Shown piece by piece: positions 43,683 through 52,891 of a stretch of 64,000 nucleotides of DNA. Under the pieces are notes generated by a model that saw only the letters and a list, made by a program, of their open reading frames with translations, ran no database searches and was not told the DNA's origin. The DNA lies in contig NZ_MDEC01000001.1 of the NCBI RefSeq assembly GCF_002939785.1, positions 1 through 64,000 of the forward strand, given 5' to 3'. Positions within the stretch are counted from its first letter, which is position 1. Each line of letters starts with the position of its first letter. This DNA comes from Xanthomonas codiaei. Lineage in GTDB: Bacteria; Pseudomonadota; Gammaproteobacteria; Xanthomonadales; Xanthomonadaceae. The translations under genes were made by a program, and so were the position numbers.

Positions 43683-44021
43683 GTGCCCGCTCCTATTCCT
43701 CCTGCCCGAACATTGGGACGTCGCCTGCGTGAGGCACGTCAGGCCAGGGGGATGACTCAAGCTGAGTTGGGAGCGGTGCTTGGCCTAGAGGACGAGAACT
43801 CGGCAGCGCCGCGGATATCGCGATATGAGCGCGGGGATCGGATGCCGGATGAAAAGACTATGGAATCGCTGGCGAAAGCGCTTGATCTACCGGTGGCGTA
43901 TTTTCATGCCACCTCGGATGTTATTGCTGATGCGATCCTCTTGATGGCGGGCTTACCTGTAGATAAGCAACAGGAAGTTTTATCTAAACTTCGCGAGTGG
44001 GTCTCATCGGGAAAAGAGTGA
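43683..44021 (+). CDS. XRE-family (phage-repressor-like) regulator
   Basis: A 112-residue protein with an N-terminal helix-turn-helix (GRRLREARQARGMTQAELGA, then RISRYERGDRMPDEKTMESL) and a short C-terminal helical tail. The start is uncertain: GTG at 43683 gives a normal N-terminus and leaves room for a promoter at the palindrome, whereas ATG at 43623 would almost touch the operator. It probably represses itself and the divergent exported-protein operon. A GTG-start gene follows 10 bp downstream. Confidence 0.82.
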   Translation: MPAPIPPARTLGRRLREARQARGMTQAELGAVLGLEDENSAAPRISRYERGDRMPDEKTMESLAKALDLPVAYFHATSDVIADAILLMAGLPVDKQQEVLSKLREWVSSGKE

Positions 44022-44031
44022 CGGAGGAAGC

Positions 44032-44601
44032 GTGGCACATCGAACGTTTTCAGTAGGAGATAGGGCTGTTGAGCACAACTTGGAACGCTTGGACCATTTG
44101 TCGCGTCAAGACTACCCCATGGAAGAGCAGTTGCTTGACGACCTCGTGGTCGCAGTCATCGAGTCCTACGAATTGCTCCCTGAGACTTATAAAAAAGTTC
44201 TTCGCCTTTCCAGTTGCTACACCCACGGGACTCACTGGGGGACCACCCAAGACCGTCGTGATGCCATTTGGGCGCGGGTTCGAAGCGAGTTGAATGCTGG
44301 TTTGGATGTAGTGCATTCTCAGCGCGAGAGTTTGGCACTTGGGTGCGCCGACCGGCCCCAAACTAAAGGGGAGCGAATCCTCGCATTGATAGAGGAGTTC
44401 CGAGCGCAAGGTCCTGATGTGCGGACTGCACGGCAGTTAATATTGGAAGGGGCTGGAACGGACGTAGCAACAGATGCGCGGAAGCTAGTCAAGCTTCTTG
44501 ACAAAAAGCGAATCTCGAACGGAGACGCTCACAACTTGGAGATCGGTCGTTTAATCATGCACATCGAGATTGTGGCTCGTCGTCTCCATCACTTCAAATA
44601 A
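44032..44601 (+). CDS. Unknown protein co-transcribed with the XRE regulator
   Basis: A 189-residue soluble protein. GTG at 44032 is preceded by an excellent GGAGG 5 bp away. It is rich in helix (MEEQLLDDLVVAVIESYELL; ATDARKLVKLLDKKRI) with no recognised motif or signal. Its spacing (10 bp after the XRE gene) suggests it acts with the regulator or is controlled by it. Function unknown. Confidence 0.75.
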   Translation: MAHRTFSVGDRAVEHNLERLDHLSRQDYPMEEQLLDDLVVAVIESYELLPETYKKVLRLSSCYTHGTHWGTTQDRRDAIWARVRSELNAGLDVVHSQRESLALGCADRPQTKGERILALIEEFRAQGPDVRTARQLILEGAGTDVATDARKLVKLLDKKRISNGDAHNLEIGRLIMHIEIVARRLHHFK

Positions 44602-44749
44602 GCATCCGTTGATCAAATAGGCTGCTATTCCGAAAGTCCTGGCTCAAGAGTGCCCAAAGAATGGTTGTCGCTTGCGCTACGAGCCATTCGATGTAAGGGG
44701 GCTTGTCTGGGGGAGTCGGCTCTCTTGGTATCAGGGCTGTTGAATGAAT

Positions 44750-44769
44750 GGGGGAGCTGATTCTCCCCC
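44750..44769 (-). terminator. Terminator of the kinase-helicase operon
   Basis: GGGGGAG and CTCCCCC form perfect arms around a 6-base loop, 25 bp past the last stop codon on the minus strand, followed by ATTCATTC. Confidence 0.65.
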
Positions 44770-44794
44770 GAATTATGTGTTGGAAGAATTGAAA

Positions 44795-46198
44795 TTAACT
44801 CTTCGTTCTCTTGTTGCTTCTCCTTCCCTTGGTTGTGCCTGACTCACCAAACATATCCTCAGTTGAGGGGCGCTGCATATGCACAATGCTTTTAGCCTTC
44901 TCTGCGTATCTGTGTAGCTGCTCAATCACTGCTACAAGCTCTGGAGAGATTCCTGTCTCCATGGGTGGAGGCGAGACGGGCGGGGGCGTGTTGGACTGCT
45001 TGCGATTGTCGTCCGTGTGTAATCGCATCTGGCACGACACTCCGGGGAATATTTCGATCGAAAGTGAGGTTTGCACTTGTCGCGAGATTCCTTGAAATGC
45101 CTTAGGTCCTCGAATGGCATTGGTGATCCAGTTGTGTTCAATCCAAGAAATGTCGGAGATCGGAGGGTCAGACCATGAGAAAGATGCTTTTACGTGCTTC
45201 TCAGCTCCTTTCAGGGCCTTAGTCCAGGCGGAGTCCCAATATTTTCGGCCGGCCAGCCCGGCAATTAGGCCGAACCACACTTGGGCCAGAGGGGCTAGTT
45301 TTTCGGACTTCTTGATAAGAAAAGCATGGCTAGTTCCTGGTCCAACGAGAAAGGCAGCGGCTGCAATAATGGCTGCGTGTTGTGAAGCATGGTTGGGCGA
45401 AGTCTGGCTGGTCTTTAAAATGAGTGAGACTAAATGCTGAAACGCAATCACGCGTTCCTCGATTGATTCGCTGCGAAGGCCCTGGGGAAGGGTCTCTATT
45501 GATACTGGAGTGTGTTCTTTTTTGTCATGGTAAGCACTTGCAGCTGACGCAATGAATTCCGCTAATTCCCAAACATCGGACACAGGCCCGATGTTTGTGG
45601 ATGCTAGCGACCAAATCGGCACCAGAGCATCGACATTAACGCTGCGTCTTAGGAATCTGGGGTCAGACTCAATTGATCTTAATCTCTCTGTTGATGCGCG
45701 TGTTACCTTATGCGAGTCATAAAACTTATGAGCTCGCGCAATCGCTATAGAGAAGCAAGCTTGCACTCTCGAAAGCGAAATTGTATCAAGGCTAATGTCT
45801 TGTTCGCTCTGCGCAAGAAGCTCTCCGAGAACAACGCTGGCCCACCGGTCGTCGCGGAATGAATAGCTTGGACTGTCCTGATTAGAAATCATCTCCCAAT
45901 CGTCAAAAGAAAGCACTCGGCCAAATTGGCTCAAGGGAAATGCTTCGGTAGCGTAAACACGAAGCCAAGAGAGAGTCTCGGCAGCACTTTGTGTTTCGAG
46001 CACGAATGCTGTGGGGGCTTGATTCTCTATCTCGTCCAGCGCATCCCAGGAAAATCCCGCGCTTAAAACCTTGCCAGAATTTGGAATCAGCGAAGGTGCG
46101 TTATCTTGATTCTTTCCGCGATATACGCTTGGCCCGTTAGTGGAGTCTGGAATTTCATCTCGGCTCAATTGATACCAGACAAATTTGGGGGTATTCAT
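44795..46198 (-). CDS. Unknown 467-residue protein, third gene of kinase-helicase operon
   Basis: A 467-residue protein beginning MNTPKFVWYQLSRDEIPDST. Residues about 150-330 look helical with conserved-looking cores (LSRVQACFSIAIARAHKFYD; HAAIIAAAAFLVGPGTSHAF; LAPLAQVWFGLIAGLAGRKYW). A Pro-rich linker (NTPPPVSPPPMETG) and a basic C-terminus (KGRRSNKRTKS) follow. No family was recognised. Its ATG overlaps the helicase stop by one base (TAATG), so the genes are tightly coupled, and the product probably forms a complex with or effects the output of the kinase and helicase. Confidence 0.82.
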   Translation of the reverse strand: MNTPKFVWYQLSRDEIPDSTNGPSVYRGKNQDNAPSLIPNSGKVLSAGFSWDALDEIENQAPTAFVLETQSAAETLSWLRVYATEAFPLSQFGRVLSFDDWEMISNQDSPSYSFRDDRWASVVLGELLAQSEQDISLDTISLSRVQACFSIAIARAHKFYDSHKVTRASTERLRSIESDPRFLRRSVNVDALVPIWSLASTNIGPVSDVWELAEFIASAASAYHDKKEHTPVSIETLPQGLRSESIEERVIAFQHLVSLILKTSQTSPNHASQHAAIIAAAAFLVGPGTSHAFLIKKSEKLAPLAQVWFGLIAGLAGRKYWDSAWTKALKGAEKHVKASFSWSDPPISDISWIEHNWITNAIRGPKAFQGISRQVQTSLSIEIFPGVSCQMRLHTDDNRKQSNTPPPVSPPPMETGISPELVAVIEQLHRYAEKAKSIVHMQRPSTEDMFGESGTTKGRRSNKRTKS

Positions 46199-47355
46199 TA
46201 GTGAGCGCCTGGGAATAATGAGTCAATATCAAAAGGCTTATTTTCGGCAAAAGCCTGTTCCAGCTCGGGATTGGTTTTTCCTGAGGTGTAAGCATTCAAG
46301 GCGGTCTTTGCTCGGGTGACCGCAGTGTAGGAAAGCGTTGGATTGTTCATATGTCCGTGCTTTAATTCTTCAATTCCGAACATGTGAACTGCTCTGAATT
46401 CCACTCCCTTGGATGAGTGCATGGTCATTACATGGATTTGAGCATCGTTGGAGAAGTCGGTTCCCTCAATAAGGTGGCTACAGGAGGTTGTGCCCAAGTC
46501 AGAGGACAACAATCGCCCAAAGACTTCCTCTGCAGTGCTTCGCTTGCCGCATAGGACCCCGATTCGGTCACCTGCATAAGCCGATACCTGGACGTTCAAT
46601 ATCTCAAGCATCTTCTCGAACTGTGCGTCTCTATCAGGCAGTCTATGAAGTTCCGCAGTTGACTTTCCTAGTTTCTTCTCATCGTAGTTCGAAGTAGCTT
46701 CGAGAGATTCAGCAGCTGATGAGGGGGCGATTATTCGATCGGCAATGCGCGCAATTCGATGGCCAATTCTGTAATGGTTAGAGAGTGTGTATTTTGTGAG
46801 GCCTAGTGTCTCCGCTCCCTTTAGACCAGTCTGATGATAAATGCTTTGCTTTATGTCGCCGCAAACGCATATGTTATCTGAGATTTCTGCAAGGCATTCG
46901 ATTTCCTCAGTCGTCAAGTCTTGCGCCTCGTCTATAAAGACAGAGCTAATCAATTTTTTTGTCGGAATCTTCTTATTCGCTTCCCTTAAAAGTTCTACAG
47001 TCGCTTTTCGAGCGGCTTCATCAAAATCACCCCCGTCAACGATGTCTTTGTTTAGGTAAAGTTTTACATGTTTACGGGCCCATGAGTGGAACGTGCGAAC
47101 TTGGTCGTCTTCAATAAAGCCTGTGGCTACTAAGCCGCTTCGCAAGAAGCGACTCAGGGATTTCGTATAAGTCACCACTAACACATTTTTGTCTCCTTGA
47201 CCCGCGACAAATTGGGCGCGAAGAAGAAGAAGATTAGTTTTTCCAGAGCCAGCCGGCCCTTCAAGTTGGTATCGTCCTTTAGCGGGAAGATTGATGAATT
47301 CTAACTGGGTTGGGTCTAGATCATCCTTTGATTTCCACCAGCTCGTGATCATCAT
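46198..47355 (-). CDS. Compact UvrD-like superfamily 1 helicase
   Basis: A 385-residue ATPase, about half the length of UvrD. Motif I is LEGPAGSGKTNLLLLR (33-40), Ia VVTYTKSLSRFL, II VFIDEAQDLT (142-146), III VCGDIKQSIY, IV YTLSNHYRIGHRIARIADRI, V VMTMHSSKGVEFRAVH and VI YTAVTRAKTALN. All helicase motifs are present but the 1B/2B subdomains are short. Such small SF1 enzymes occur in defence modules. It overlaps the upstream kinase gene by 4 bp and is linked to the next gene by TAATG, a strong sign that the three products act together. Confidence 0.9.
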   Translation of the reverse strand: MMITSWWKSKDDLDPTQLEFINLPAKGRYQLEGPAGSGKTNLLLLRAQFVAGQGDKNVLVVTYTKSLSRFLRSGLVATGFIEDDQVRTFHSWARKHVKLYLNKDIVDGGDFDEAARKATVELLREANKKIPTKKLISSVFIDEAQDLTTEEIECLAEISDNICVCGDIKQSIYHQTGLKGAETLGLTKYTLSNHYRIGHRIARIADRIIAPSSAAESLEATSNYDEKKLGKSTAELHRLPDRDAQFEKMLEILNVQVSAYAGDRIGVLCGKRSTAEEVFGRLLSSDLGTTSCSHLIEGTDFSNDAQIHVMTMHSSKGVEFRAVHMFGIEELKHGHMNNPTLSYTAVTRAKTALNAYTSGKTNPELEQAFAENKPFDIDSLFPGAH

Positions 47356-48785
47356 TCCTCTCCTTTTTGGCCTGCCGACAGCAGGTCCATTTCATGAATT
47401 TCATCGCGGCCCTGGTTGGCTTCCCAGACGTCGATGGCGGCTATCGTTATATCTGCTATCTTGTTTGCGAGAATGTTTACAGAAATTTCTTCTGAGGCAC
47501 CGATCGTCGCTTCGGTAACGGGTATTTTTGTTAAGTCCTCTGGAAGATTGTCGATTGAACATATTGCTGCTTGGAGCATTATGGCTGCACGTGTAGTGTT
47601 GATTTCAGAGCCCCACTCGAATGAAACTCTGCACACAATGCTGGGTCCCGAAGCGCAGGCTACTTCGTATATATACACGGCTGAAGACGTTTCCCCAAGT
47701 GGATGCATTTTTATACGAATCCGACTTTTGCCGCTTGAGATAAGTTCCATTTTAGCGGAGTCACACAGGCGTTTCATAAATGTTGTGCGTTCGAATTCGA
47801 TCCTTCTCTCCGAAGCAGTCAAGGACATCGCGCCTGCGGAGTTCTGTATTTTGCTAAGACGTGCGTGGAGCGCTGATACTCCGTCGGCTGGTGCATCTAT
47901 ATAAAAATCACTCCAGCTTGCTATTTGAAGCCGGACATTGCCGTCCTTCGCGAGGCATCTTGCCGCGAGCGCTTTCTGACGAGCTAGCCTGGCGGGGTCC
48001 GCATCTGGAAACGATGGGGTTTTCTCCAAGACCGCTCGAGCGAGTAGCCAGCGATTGCCTTTGTCTACTTCTTCTTGAAAAAGTGGTCGCTTGTTTATCA
48101 GGTCGTGCAACACCGCGCCGACCTGATAAATGTTGAGTGCTTTCCATAGGGTTGGAGATGGTTCATCCAGCCTGAATAGATACTCTGGAGAGCTGTATTG
48201 TGCGGTAGATATAAAAGGGCGTGTTTCTCCGTGGTCGGTGCCTTGTCCAGAATCATCCTCATCATTTCCGATTTTTCTTGCTACGCCTAGATCTAAAAGC
48301 GACAGCTTGGAAAAGTCAGGTGAGACATGGATGTTTTCCGGCTTTATGTCTCTATGCACAATTTCTAGCTTCTCCAGATAGGTTACTGCCGATACCAGTT
48401 GTTGTATTAATGTGGATACGGAGCTATCCGGGACAGCGGAAGTCACATCTTTAAGTCTGGGCCATTCAACAAACTCCATCTCCACAAAGGCTGTTCCTTC
48501 ACTTTCGTCTACAGAATAGACCGTGACCAACTGTTCGCATGAGTGGCCGATTAGGCTACGCTGGAGGTTGAGGCGTCTTCTCGTTGAGTCGGCAATGTCG
48601 CCCGATAGGAATTTGGGGTCATAACCCTTAATGGCGCGCTTTCCGTGAGGCGTCATTACAGAGTATGTCGCTGCTGACCCCCCTGCTGCGATATAAGTAA
48701 TAGAGTCATAGCCATCTCTTGAGGCGATATATCGACTCAGTCGTTCTTGGATGTCTTGGCACACATCGGTAGGCAAGTCCGGCAC
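47352..48785 (-). CDS. Hanks-type Ser/Thr protein kinase
   Basis: A 477-residue soluble kinase. The start is GTG at 48785 with AGGAA 7 bp upstream. Motifs: glycine-rich loop AAGGSAATYSV (33-43), Lys53 in RAIKGYD, catalytic loop IVHRDIKPENIHV with Asp146 and Asn151, DLG (165-167, for the usual DFG) and SPEYLF (APE-type). A C-terminal domain (about 310-470) has no recognised homology and may be the sensor. There is no membrane anchor, unlike PknB-type kinases. It opens a three-gene operon with a helicase and an unknown protein. Confidence 0.92.
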   Translation of the reverse strand: MPDLPTDVCQDIQERLSRYIASRDGYDSITYIAAGGSAATYSVMTPHGKRAIKGYDPKFLSGDIADSTRRRLNLQRSLIGHSCEQLVTVYSVDESEGTAFVEMEFVEWPRLKDVTSAVPDSSVSTLIQQLVSAVTYLEKLEIVHRDIKPENIHVSPDFSKLSLLDLGVARKIGNDEDDSGQGTDHGETRPFISTAQYSSPEYLFRLDEPSPTLWKALNIYQVGAVLHDLINKRPLFQEEVDKGNRWLLARAVLEKTPSFPDADPARLARQKALAARCLAKDGNVRLQIASWSDFYIDAPADGVSALHARLSKIQNSAGAMSLTASERRIEFERTTFMKRLCDSAKMELISSGKSRIRIKMHPLGETSSAVYIYEVACASGPSIVCRVSFEWGSEINTTRAAIMLQAAICSIDNLPEDLTKIPVTEATIGASEEISVNILANKIADITIAAIDVWEANQGRDEIHEMDLLSAGQKGEE

Positions 48786-48806
48786 TTACTGTTCCTTCAG
48801 TCTTCC

Positions 48807-48835
48807 AGCATAGGCCCAAGGCTAGCAGTTCCCAA
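48807..48835 (-). promoter_or_regulatory. Probable promoter of the kinase operon
   Basis: On the minus strand TTGGGA and TATGCT are separated by exactly 17 bp, about 22 bp before the GTG start of the kinase gene. It is a moderate match to the sigma-70 consensus. Confidence 0.5.
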
Positions 48836-48966
48836 GTGCGGTGCGTATCTCAAGTTGTGGAGCCCGCAATCGGTTGAGGTCGGTCACTTGGGGCGACTCG
48901 CTACTTCTGAAGGGGTATACCGCTGTCAGACAGTCGGGTTCAGCTAGTCTGGATGTGCCCGAGGCC

Positions 48967-50367
48967 TTAAGGATAGAACCTGCTCGGATCAGCCAAGCAC
49001 TGAGCGAACTGCCCCCGCTGGTAGCGCGGCAGCTCCACGTTGGGCTGATAGAGCTCCAAGGCGCTGATTTGCTTGCTTCGTGTCACCTGCGGTTTCTTGT
49101 GCAGGTAGTGCTGGCGCAAGACCTGGACCCGGTCGCGGGGATCGGTGCTGTGGCCCGTGACCAGGGCAATCTCCCTCTCCGGCACGTCGTTGACGTCGAG
49201 CTCGGTGGCCAGCGTATGGCGGAAGGCATGAAATCCGACGCCCTTGGGGAAGCCGAGGCTCTTCAGGTAGCGCCCGAAGTCCACGACGAACTGCTGGCTG
49301 TAACGCGCATTGGTTTCCCCTGTCGTGCGGTTCACGCCGGCGGAGAGCAGCGGGAACAGCCGCGGATGGCCCGTCTCCTTCATGTCCTCCACGAATTCGA
49401 GGAATCCTGCCTCCAAGAGCGGCTTGGCGATGGGGATGATGCGCATGCACCCCGCGCCTTTCATGCTTTGCCGGCTGCGCCGCCGGCGCTTTGGGTCTGC
49501 GGCCAAGTCTTGGTCCAACGTCTTTTGGAAAGCGATGCACCACACCCCGCGTTCCTCGATGATGTCGGTCAACTTCAGCTGGCAGACTTCGTTGACCCTG
49601 GCTCCGGTGTAGAGGCCGATCATCGGTGCCCACCAATATTGAGGTTTCTTGGCCCAGGGAATAAATGTCGCCGGGTCAAAAATGGCTTGCAGGTCTGCGT
49701 CCTCGAACAGGCGGATCGCCTTGTTTGGATCGATGGTGTCGTCCTTCTTGGGCTTTCGGAATGCCTTCATCGGTGACACGTCGATGGTCTGTCCGTTGAC
49801 CAGGTGGTTGAAGAAAGCGACGAGGAACCGGCGATGACGCTCTTCAGTGGCAGGCGCGAGCGGCGGCACATCCTGCTCCTTCCCCAGCGCGAGCGCTTCA
49901 TCAAAGGAGAGGTCCTTCAGCAGCGGATCCGACAATAGGTTCCTTGGGGCCCAGCGCAGGAGCTTCCAGAGCGCTTGGATGTGGTAGTAGTCGACTCGAG
50001 CCGCCGAGATATTGCCGCAGGTGAGAAGCAGCAGCTTCAACGTGCGCTCGGTGGACTGGACGGTCTTCGGGTCAAGCTGGCGTCGGCGCATGTCTTCCAG
50101 GTGATCTTCGATCTCCTTGGCCAGAGGGCGCGACGGGGTGCCCATGGGGAGCTGGGCGGGATAGCGCGTGCTGTTCTTCAGGCCGCTCTTGCGCCTGGTT
50201 TCATCGAGCGCAGCGAGGATGCACTCTTGGAGATTGATGGCGGCTTCCCTGCCTCGGATGATGGCGCGGTCGATGCGGAACCGGCCGATGTGGATGCCTT
50301 CCAAGTGCAGGAGGCCGTAGGGCGAAGCGATGTAATCGTTGAGTGCTGCGGAGGGTAGAACGGTCAT
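48967..50367 (-). CDS. Second tyrosine integrase, facing the first
   Basis: A 466-residue recombinase with Arg257 (YTGARVNEVCQL), His380/Arg383 (GFHAFRHTLATEL), His406 (VTGHSTD) and Tyr421 (RQHYLHK). Its catalytic half resembles the first integrase in motif wording (AIFDPATFIPWAKK against AIFDPVEFPKWASK), so they are distant relatives. It faces the first integrase across 9.4 kb of cargo, suggesting a nested or composite island with its own ends. Confidence 0.93.
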   Translation of the reverse strand: MTVLPSAALNDYIASPYGLLHLEGIHIGRFRIDRAIIRGREAAINLQECILAALDETRRKSGLKNSTRYPAQLPMGTPSRPLAKEIEDHLEDMRRRQLDPKTVQSTERTLKLLLLTCGNISAARVDYYHIQALWKLLRWAPRNLLSDPLLKDLSFDEALALGKEQDVPPLAPATEERHRRFLVAFFNHLVNGQTIDVSPMKAFRKPKKDDTIDPNKAIRLFEDADLQAIFDPATFIPWAKKPQYWWAPMIGLYTGARVNEVCQLKLTDIIEERGVWCIAFQKTLDQDLAADPKRRRRSRQSMKGAGCMRIIPIAKPLLEAGFLEFVEDMKETGHPRLFPLLSAGVNRTTGETNARYSQQFVVDFGRYLKSLGFPKGVGFHAFRHTLATELDVNDVPEREIALVTGHSTDPRDRVQVLRQHYLHKKPQVTRSKQISALELYQPNVELPRYQRGQFAQCLADPSRFYP

Positions 50368-51167
50368 GGGTCACTTCCATCGAAAGATGGAAGTAGGGAT
50401 ATGACAGGAAGAAAATTCGTCAACGGGGTCGATACAAAAATTTGCGGCGGCGGCGCAGTCCTTAGGTGTTGGGATATTCCCAATGGAGTGCTTCCTGGGT
50501 CCGCCAATTCGTTATCCGGTGAGAAGCCTTGTAAACCAAGGGTTTCAAGAGAATTTGTGTCGATTTATCGCAGTCAATTGCGTACTGTTTGCAGTAAATA
50601 AGCTAACTAAATAGGTTTGGTTGTTCATTTTAAAAATGAACTTGAGTTAAATGTTAGCTTGTTACTGTTAGTCTGATTTATGTTCAGAGCAGCGATCTGC
50701 TTGGTTCAGAACTTTCTGACATCCGATGGGGCGCGACACCGATGGCGCGACGAATGCCAAGAGCGCAATCTGACCTTGCCGGACGTGGGACCCAATGGTC
50801 GCTCACCCCACGCGGCGCTTGAGCAGCGTCAAGCCGGCAACCAGAGTATCTAGAGTAGAGATCCCGTGCACGGGCAGCGGCTAGTGACCATCCAAGACTC
50901 CTCAAGTTGAGCTATGCTCCAGCACTGGGTCAGGTAGACAGTATTGTTCTTTAGCTGCTTGCGGCAGAATTCTTAGTCGACTGCTTGTCCATCAGACTCA
51001 AAACAGGTATGGAGGAGAGCGAGGCACGTATCGATTCCTGGTTGCATCGACGGGCTCACAAATGTGTGCACGGCCTGTCATCCCGGGAACACTTACCTGC
51101 GGTAGTAGTCGAAGATACATCGGAAAAAGGAGCAGGGGGAACGAAGGCCTCTCGTTTGGAGGTCAGA
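50368..51167. other. Intergenic region between second integrase and amidase
   Basis: About 800 bp. It holds the integrase promoter region, an AT-rich tract with concentric inverted repeats near 50600-50660, and the amidase promoter. No frame in it has convincing coding character. Confidence 0.55.
50600..50660. repeat. Concentric inverted repeats in an AT-rich tract
   Basis: GTTCATTTT-A-AAAATGAAC (50623-50641) is a perfect 19-bp palindrome. AAGCTAAC (50600-50607) and GTTAGCTT (50653-50660) form an outer pair centred within two bases of it. The tract is strikingly AT-rich for this genome and lies 230 bp upstream of the integrase start. It could be a recombination or regulator site. Confidence 0.7.
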
Positions 51168-52787
51168 ATGGTAGGAAATAAGGGAAGGTGCATGATGCGC
51201 GCAAGACATGGAAAGACGTTGGTGACGTGTGTGGTGGGGGCTGTGCTCACTTGTGTGTTCAGCGCAGGCGCATACGCACAAGCGGGCGTGAGTTCGGATG
51301 TTCCTGCACTCACTGCTCAGAGCGGCCGAGCTGTCGCTAAAGAAATTGAGCCGGCTCTGCAACGATTTGTGGACCAACAAAAGCGCTTGCCGACCCAGGC
51401 CAAGCAAGTGCTGGTGAAGGCTACCCCAGACCCCGTCACGGGTATCGTGTGGATTGATCTCGATTCTGGTTACCTGCCAAAGGATGCGCCGGTCTTCACT
51501 GAAGATTTCGGTGCAATGGTGAGGGATATTGAAAACGAAGGCTATGAGCTGATAGCGGGAGTGGTGAAGTTTCGCTACATCAAGGTGCGTATCGGCGGTA
51601 AGGAGATCAATGAGATCTATCCACCGGAGCATTCGAAGAAGAAAAGGGCGGGGGCAAGCGCAAGTGCCGCCGCTGCTCCTGTAGCAGGTTTGGTTGTTCT
51701 GAATCCCGGGCATGGGAAGTATCTCAACCACTCCGACGAAACGTGGCGCTATCAACGCCCGACGCCCTATGTTGGGACCACTGATATTTATGAAGACACT
51801 GTCACGCCAGGCTATTCCTCCATGCTTGCAAGCCTGTTGACGGAGCGAAGTGCCAACACTGCAACCAGCATCAAGCACACGCGCGATATAGGCAACACCA
51901 ACGTGGACCCCGAGAGCGGCCTGGCTTGGGCTGCACTTGGGGCCCGTTACTACTTAAAGCGGCTCTACCCTGCCTTAGGTGCAACCATTTGGAATAAATT
52001 TCCAAATGGATCTCCTTCGCGGAAACAGCCGGACAGGGCTAACCTTCGCGAATACGACGATGACATTCGGGCCAGGCCGGAATACGCAAATTATCTCAAT
52101 GCTGAGACGTTGATTTCGCTACATACCGATGCTAGTGACAATGTTTCCGCGCGCGGCGCAACCGTCATCGCTAACATAAGCGACGCTGATTCAAATCAGC
52201 TTGGGTTGAATATCCACTGCTACGTCACCGAGCAGATTCGACAGCTTCCCGCTTACTCCACATATCCAATTCGACCAGGAGTTAGAGATGGCGCTAACTA
52301 CGGTGAAGTCCGGGAGGCATCAATGCCAACGGCCCTTATCGAAGTTGGCTTTCATAGCAATGCTGACGACTCGACAGCCCTTCGAAATTCGGTTTTTCGT
52401 GCTGCTGCCATGCGTGGTGTTGAAAAGGGCTACAGGACATTTAAGGCAGGTGAGACCACATGCTTGCCTTTCAAAATCGCATCCATTCCCGCTGCGTCCG
52501 GTAAGTTTCGAGTCCGGTTTCCAGTGCCGGTTACACTTCAAGGCCATCCCCGTTTTCCCGTCACCGTTGTAACAGTGCCTGTGAGCTGTCCGTCGTCTTG
52601 GACGTGTGGCAGCAAGACGAATTCGTTCTCAAAAGCGATCAATAATGTGGTAACGCCGATGTATTACTGCGATGCATCAAACACCAAGCCTGCGGCAAGC
52701 TTCAAATGGAAGACAACCGTCAAAGATGCGGATGGAGTGGTGACGGCTGCCGTTGAGCACATGACGTCGTGCTCTCCGGGCACGTAA
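51168..52787 (+). CDS. Exported N-acetylmuramoyl-L-alanine amidase (Amidase_3)
   Basis: A 539-residue exported enzyme. ATG at 51168 follows GGAGG by 5 bp; ATG at 51192 (MMRARHGKTLVTCVVGAVLT) also gives a clean signal peptide. The Amidase_3 zinc site is visible: His182 (VVLNPGHGKY), Glu209 (IYEDTV), His319 (LISLHTDAS) and the catalytic Glu392 (ALIEVGFHSN). It cleaves the amide between MurNAc and the stem peptide. The N-terminal 170 residues and the last 130, with several Cys residues, are unrecognised and may bind wall or partner. Island position suggests a role in transfer through the wall or in competition. Confidence 0.88.
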   Translation: MVGNKGRCMMRARHGKTLVTCVVGAVLTCVFSAGAYAQAGVSSDVPALTAQSGRAVAKEIEPALQRFVDQQKRLPTQAKQVLVKATPDPVTGIVWIDLDSGYLPKDAPVFTEDFGAMVRDIENEGYELIAGVVKFRYIKVRIGGKEINEIYPPEHSKKKRAGASASAAAAPVAGLVVLNPGHGKYLNHSDETWRYQRPTPYVGTTDIYEDTVTPGYSSMLASLLTERSANTATSIKHTRDIGNTNVDPESGLAWAALGARYYLKRLYPALGATIWNKFPNGSPSRKQPDRANLREYDDDIRARPEYANYLNAETLISLHTDASDNVSARGATVIANISDADSNQLGLNIHCYVTEQIRQLPAYSTYPIRPGVRDGANYGEVREASMPTALIEVGFHSNADDSTALRNSVFRAAAMRGVEKGYRTFKAGETTCLPFKIASIPAASGKFRVRFPVPVTLQGHPRFPVTVVTVPVSCPSSWTCGSKTNSFSKAINNVVTPMYYCDASNTKPAASFKWKTTVKDADGVVTAAVEHMTSCSPGT

Positions 52788-52891
52788 GTTAGATGTTCTG
52801 AATACCACTGTTGCACAGAAAGGGCCGAAAGGCTCTTTTTGCTTCAGTCTACTATTTGCAACCAGCGCGGCTTACTCGCTGGGAAATCCGG

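Noticed and set aside
46198-48785. Assignment of the kinase-helicase operon to Gabija
   Set aside because: Gabija pairs a UvrD-like helicase with an OLD-family nuclease; no such nuclease is present and the kinase has no place in it.
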